Source: Haemaphysalis longicornis
Taxonomy: Eukaryota > Arthropoda > Arachnida > Ixodida > Ixodidae
Reading direction: 5' to 3'
DNA length: 64,000 nucleotides
Assembly (NCBI GenBank): GCA_013339765.2
Contig: CM023449.1
Location: 205,741,422-205,805,421 of the forward strand
The notes beneath the pieces are model-generated. The model saw nothing but the letters and a program-made list of their open reading frames with translations. It was not told the origin of the DNA and searched no databases. The number at the start of each line of letters is the position of its first letter. The stretch's first letter is position 1. The translations under genes and the position numbers were made by a program. Positions 59,528 to 64,000 of this stretch are shown piece after piece.

Positions 59528-59655
59528 AGTGCTTTACAGTGGAGTTCATGTGGCTTACCAGGGATGTACCCCGTAGGTAGTTATAAACAAGGGAAGTGCT
59601 TTACAGTGGAGTTCATATGGCTTACCAGGGATGTACCACGCAGTTAGTTATGAAC
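59528..59655 (+). repeat. 63-bp tandem duplication within the RT region
   Basis: GGGAAGTGCTTTACAGTGGA occurs at about 59528 and again about 63 bases later. TTCATATGGCTTACCAGGGA and ATGTACC follow in both. The duplicated peptide is around HVAYQGCT, so the RT frame holds this segment twice. Confidence 0.88.
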
Positions 59656-59827
59656 AAAAAGGTCAGCAAACGCGTTTCTGCGTTATCGCTAGTTAGGCAA
59701 GGTTGCCAGATGTCGCCTCTCCTTATTTGCATCTTTAGAGCCTCTTTTGTTTAAAAATATTTCGTAGTAATACAATTCCAGGATTTAGTTTGAACTCAAG
59801 TGAAGTGCGCTTCCTATCTTAAGGCTC

Positions 59828-60604
59828 ACCTCTACCCAGCGAAATTTCGGCGAATCTGCGGCCGCTGCGCCACCGGCGTCGTGAAAACTGCTGTTCGCCG
59901 GCGATCTGCGCGGGGTAGACATCAGACGCGCGGCGGCGAACGCGACCGGAAGCATTACAGTGTATTTTGAAGCTGTAGCATATCAGAGTTACTGGATATA
60001 GCTTCCTACTTCCTGTCTGCGCAGAGCGCCTGCGCACTCAGCAGGCAAAAAGCAGACGCTCCTTTCGAGCCTTTTTCCCGTGTACGGTTCTTTTCTCGTG
60101 AACACCGCGTCGAGAAAACTGCCAGAAAAGTACCACAGTAGCGCGGTGGGTAAAAGTGTAGCCGAATTGTAAGAATTGATGGTCATTTAAGTGCAGTTCA
60201 ACACACAAAACTTACAAGTAGCTGCAAAGCTAGCAAGCAAACGCACAACGCGAACAGTTTTACTTATTGTTGCCATTTGGTAATGTTTTTTGTGCTATGA
60301 CGCCAATTTTTAATAAAACACTGCTTTCAAAATAAACGAATAAACACATATTAGTTAGGTCGTTTATATCAAGTTTGAATAGCGAATAATTACTTTTTAC
60401 TGAAGACATTTTAAAGGCATGGATATGTTCACGCGCATCTAGTTCTGGATTTGACATCTGACATCATTGATGCAAGCAGCACGCTGGTCGGCGGCGTTCG
60501 CCGCTTGTAGTTGCATGGAGTTTGGGTCGACGAACAGTGCACGGCGCATTGATCCTCGGCGGCCGCTGCGCGAAGTTCGCAAACGGGTTTCGCTGCATGG
60601 AGGT
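59828..60604. mobile_element. 777-bp TIR element inserted in the RT domain
   Basis: The left end is ACCTCTACCCAGCGAAA. The right end on the minus strand is ACCTCCATGCAGCGAAA, and the match continues inward through GCGGCCGC. RT sequence stops at EVRFLS just before it and resumes at FAIDVVGFVTDQ just after, which are adjacent in relatives. No transposase is found. A clear target duplication is not preserved (TTAAGGCTC versus TTGGGCTTT). Confidence 0.75.
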
Positions 60605-61912
60605 TGGGCTTTTGCGATCGACGTGGTAGGGTTTGTTACAGATCAAGAGGGCGTGCAAAAAGTGGCGGAGATTACAAATAATTTATGTGCACAAGCCTGC
60701 AGCGCTGCAAACTGGGAAAAGTGTTCGGGACTGAGGCACGGAGCACGGCCCATCAAACCCGAGTTTTTTGAAAATATCAAGTGGTTTCGGGTGCCAAAAA
60801 GATATTTGGGCCCACCGCTTAAGTGCTACCAAGATAGTAGCAAGCATTGGCAGGAAGAGGCAGTAAGATTGCGTGAAAAGGCAGCGAGGTGGAGAGGCCG
60901 CAACCTATCGGTGTTCGCTCGTGCCACCGTCTGCAACATGTTCTCCCTGGCCAACATATGGTAAGATATGCAAGTAATACACTGTTCGCGAGCAAATCTG
61001 CTAGTGCGAGCAGGAGGGGTGGTGTTATCGCATTTATTTTTGCGACGAATTGTGAGCAGATTTATGTTTCTTCGCGATGGGAGTAATGACTTTTTTCACA
61101 CATTTTTACAAAGTGCTTTGGCGGGTTCACTCCCGCAGTTTGTTGTGTCTAGTGTTGATAAACGTTACACACGAAGGGTTACCTGAAGGAAGCCGTTGAA
61201 TCTTTGAGATTCCTCTGTGTAACGTTTCCTCTTGATTATCTTTCAGCTGTTTCAAGAAAACGACTGTCAGGAGATTTAAAAGCTGTTCTTTTTCCAGTTC
61301 CGCTGTACAGGATTACGCAACTATGTACCGCATTGGGCCAGGGCAAGATTTACTCTGGGTGCGTCAAAAAGATGGCAGTCCCACCATGTACGAGAACATT
61401 TTTTAAACTTCATTCCACACCGCTTCTAGTAAAAACACAAATGGCTGAAAAGGGGTTGTTTGTGCGATGGACAACAGTTTGTCTTTTGTGTAAGAAACCC
61501 GAAACAATAGACCACTTTTTCCTAGACTGCTGGGAGTCCGCCTTATTTTGGTACGTCCTTCAGCCAACCCTGAAAAAAGACTTATCTGTCACTCCGCATG
61601 GAATCCGCTTCATTCCAGTCGACAAACATGACAGTCTGCCATGTGATCTGGTAATGCTTTTGGCCATGCACGCCATCTGGCTGAGTCGTATGGCGGTGCA
61701 CCACTCTGATGTTGACGCGAAGACTCTCAGCAAGTACTTTGCTCAGAATACCTGCATGCTGAAGGAAGTAGTTAATATGCAGTGCCCAGAGCTTGCGCGC
61801 TCACCTATTTTGGAGAAATTGTCTTCTTTCGATCTTTATGATAGTTTTCGTCCACCAACATTCGGTAGGGGGGTTTTAAACCGACACTGACTTAACTGTT
61901 TCTTCAAAATGC

Positions 61913-61918
61913 AATAAA
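61913..61918 (+). promoter_or_regulatory. Polyadenylation signal at the LINE 3' end
   Basis: AATAAA lies 23 bases after the ORF2 stop. Confidence 0.5.
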
Positions 61919-61928
61919 GAAGACTTCA

Positions 61929-62012
61929 GGGCTCAGTTGCCACAGCGTTTCACACCTCCCGTTGCGGCGGGACTGATCGTGGGCTCGAATCCTAGCGCCG
62001 CCGCGCCAATAG
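61929..62012 (+). other. tRNA-like block, plus strand
   Basis: GGGCTCAGTTGCC (A-box-like) and GGGCTCGAATCCTAG (B box) lie about 50 bases apart, followed by GCGCCGCCGCG. A second tRNA-like block lies in the opposite orientation 90 bases away. Together they look like one composite SINE or two head-to-head insertions. Confidence 0.5.
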
Positions 62013-62103
62013 AACATTTTCTGGTGATGACATTTCCGTGACGGATATGACGTCGGTGAGGTGTATGCAACCCGGCATAAAATACCTTCGCGCTAAAAAA
62101 ACA

Positions 62104-62181
62104 TGCCCACCAGAGGATTCGAACTTGCGACTTGCAAAATAACATACTAGCGGTCCAAACCACTCGGCCACGAGCCAGCGC
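62104..62181 (-). other. tRNA-like block, minus strand
   Basis: On the minus strand TGGCTCGTGGCCGAGTGG is an A-box region with the Leu/Ser-type GGCCGAGTGG word. GTTCGAATCC is a perfect B-box core, and the block ends CTGGTGGGC. Acceptor pairing is poor, so this is a SINE head rather than a tRNA gene. Confidence 0.6.
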
Positions 62182-62219
62182 TAGAAGACGCCAATTTATT
62201 AAACATATCATGTGTAGCC

Positions 62220-63600
62220 AGCTTACATTTTTATTTTAGCGTTTCGAGCAGCTTAGATACCTATTTCTAGTATAGCGATCGTGCAGCAAGCGTTCCCCCA
62301 ATACCCACAATATCTCATGTCTAGCGTCTGCGTTTCTTAGACGTAAAAGCCTTGGTATAATGGAAGGCGGGAGGAGAGTAAGCGAAGTTAATATAGGTAC
62401 TAAGCACTTAAAATCAACCAAACCTTTTACCGTACAGCGTAAAACTACGGTGCACGAAGCACTCTTTTGCACTGGGTGAACAAGCACACCAGTCAGCAGC
62501 ACGACCGCTCATATAGCCTCAGCTTTTACTACTAGAGTACCAGTCAGCGTGTGTGCTTCGGCCGCGCTTGTGTGGAGTGACCTGTACATAGAGCTTGATA
62601 CAGTGTACAAACCAGCAAACTAAAGGTCATTGTTTCGTTCACAAACGTGTCGCGGCTTAGTTTCAACTGAGCGAACGAATTACGACGACCCGTCGGCGGC
62701 CGGCGGGCTAAACGTTGGGCTACAGTTGTTCTAGTTCACTATAGCTGGGACGACTGACTTCTGTCGGAGGGTCGGCAAGCCGTGCAGTAACGCAGTCAAG
62801 TCAGGCCATGTTTTTGTGACTTCACACGAAACGCCACAGAAAATGGGCGAGGATGCAGAGAGAAGGACAGCCTCTTCGAATTCATCTTTCATGTGAATAA
62901 ATTCGCGCAAATGCAGCGAGAGTGGTTGAAAGAATGCCTACAAACCCAAGAATACAATCTGGGCTCGTCATCCCGCGATGTTTACAAATCACTTCATTGT
63001 CCATTTAAAAGCTCCTTCCTTCTTATTTTACATTCCCTCTTGTTCTTCTTTAAACTCTTCCAGCCTATTCGTTACTGGTTCACTGATCTATTATTGATTT
63101 CACCAATTTGCCACACACATTTGCCGATTTATAGATGAGCTATAAATCAGCTGTTTCTACCAAAATGTTTAAATATAGACTTTTAGAGATATAGCGATGG
63201 TTTCTGCAACACAATATTGTCTGTGCTGACGGATATCATTAAACATGTGAATGATATCAACTATAGTAAGCCGGTCAACTATTGCCTCATAACACAACTT
63301 TTGAGCTAGAGGAAGAGCCAAATACAGCAACCAAAAACTTTTACTAAAAGCTGTGCCCATCTTTCATTCCCTTCTAGGCTCTTTCATGAGGGGTGACTGT
63401 TTTTGGCCACCAGCAGCAGGTATAGTAGCTAGTTTTTTTGTAATTTTTACTCGTTTATTGCAGTTGCGCGTCGGTGGCCATGGAGGTAAATGGCTGGAAG
63501 GTTAACTCGGGATCAATTCAGCATTTCTTGCATCCCTGGCAGGCCAGTGCTCGAGGAGAATTATCTGTCGGTAATTTGTTTCGGTGCCAATCACCTGCGC
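62220..63600. other. No gene recognised
   Basis: Unassigned, T-rich in its second half (62990-63130). No repeat pair or domain was found. Confidence 0.4.
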
Positions 63601-63610
63601 GCCGTCGAAG

Positions 63611-63940
63611 TTAATCCTGTGTCCTTTTCAAAGTATTCAGCCAACGCACTTCGATGAATTTAAGACTTGCGGGCGTCGTCCTTGTGTTATCGAAGGCGTT
63701 CTTGGGGATTCCACTTACGCCACAGTAATTGGCTGGGCATTGTGCGCAAGGAATCTTGTAGACGACTCCTTGGGCCTTTTCCTTTGGCCGGCGCTCTTTT
63801 GGCCGGGGCATCAACCGTAAGCGTCGCACCTGGCCATTCCCGTGTGTGGGCTCGTCGCGAGAAAACAGCGACCGAATGTGCAATGACTGACCCCGAGGGT
63901 GGCAGTGAAAGAAAGATGACCTCTTGGACGAAAGGCAAGC
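63611..63940 (-). pseudogene. Penelope-like element, GIY-YIG endonuclease fragment
   Basis: The minus strand reads LPFVQEV at about 63935, then after a frame change RSLFSRDEPTHG. GVVYKIPCAQCPANYCG follows (63770-63720), which is the GIY-type strand, a CxxC and the Y-x-G strand of Penelope-like retroelements. The usual E-T after YxG is changed to V-S and the following R-x-x-x-H helix is missing, so the nuclease is broken. The RT part would lie beyond the right edge of the window. Confidence 0.7.
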
Positions 63941-64000
63941 GATTAGCTCTCCCTAGAAAGCCGAGGAACTCAGCAATCCCGCGCTCTCTAAAGACAGGTG

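Larger units (their letters stand above)
57215..61890 (+). pseudogene. LINE ORF2: endonuclease, reverse transcriptase and C-terminal ribbon, interrupted
   Basis: This is the catalytic polyprotein of the two-ORF LINE. The endonuclease starts with MPLSIGTLNMRG at 57215. The catalytic Glu of the usual QET is lost (VRNTKIE). It resumes after an insertion with LLGDFNCV (about 58138) and FSDHCFVSF (about 58395). RT follows: KTPGPYGINAGFY (59060), GYRPITLANID (59250), a Q-x-GRSI block (59345-59385), motif A as QIDL...SFARVCHD and QGCQMSPLL (59700). The F/YADD box is degraded to FAIDVVG at about 60610. The C-terminal part (60467-61890) keeps KRYLGPPL, FARATVCNM and the zinc ribbon C-x2-C-x7-H-x4-C at 61480-61530. 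Several frames and stops, so inactive. AATAAA at 61913 may end it. Confidence 0.88.

Noticed and set aside
1..64000. CRISPR arrays, bacterial operons or rRNA genes
   Set aside because: No regularly spaced short repeats, no ribosome-binding-site gene strings and no rRNA-like blocks; the sequence is eukaryotic.

Overview
The window looks like nuclear DNA from a hard tick (ixodid; the exact genus cannot be fixed from sequence alone). It has spliced exons with GT/AG borders and no bacterial gene layout. It carries tRNA-derived SINEs, several non-LTR retrotransposon lineages, a Penelope-like fragment and many terminal-inverted-repeat elements. The one host gene I can identify belongs to the sphingomyelinase D / phospholipase D family, which is known from spiders, scorpions and ticks. 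Most of the 64 kb is transposable-element debris in various states of decay.

Layout. 1-7.7 kb: a minus-strand LINE end (RNase H plus zinc ribbon) split by a SINE with a 15-bp target duplication, then plus-strand endonuclease and reverse-transcriptase fragments. 8.07-24.94 kb, minus strand: the sphingomyelinase D-like gene, five exons with matching splice phases, lacking only a recognisable signal-peptide exon. Its introns hold a 559-bp foldback element with near-identical arms, a (TC)n microsatellite, a 2.2-kb TTAA-bordered element, a truncated SINE and a small CACTCT-ended MITE. 25-35.5 kb: a decayed CR1-like LINE, a diverged repeat family and a minus-strand LINE tail. 35.5-50.7 kb: a 254-bp two-copy tandem repeat, a CACTGT-ended element with a tRNA-like promoter inside, a SINE interrupted by another element, a 1.17-kb TTAA-bordered element and a pair of 0.36-kb direct repeats. 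53.7-61.9 kb: a LINE 3' end followed by a nearly full-length two-ORF LINE (gag-like ORF1; endonuclease/RT ORF2) that is frameshifted and carries three nested insertions. 62-64 kb: a tRNA-like pair and a Penelope-like GIY-YIG fragment.

How it works together. The gene should encode a secreted, metal-dependent lipase acting on sphingomyelin and lysophospholipids, relevant to tick feeding. The catalytic histidines, the acidic metal ligands and the C-terminal D-x-P-W motif are all visible, each in its expected exon. A probable one-base frameshift lies just before the first catalytic histidine, so the copy is either a recent pseudogene or carries an assembly error. Everything else I can recognise is mobile DNA, and the elements sit inside one another in a readable order of insertion.
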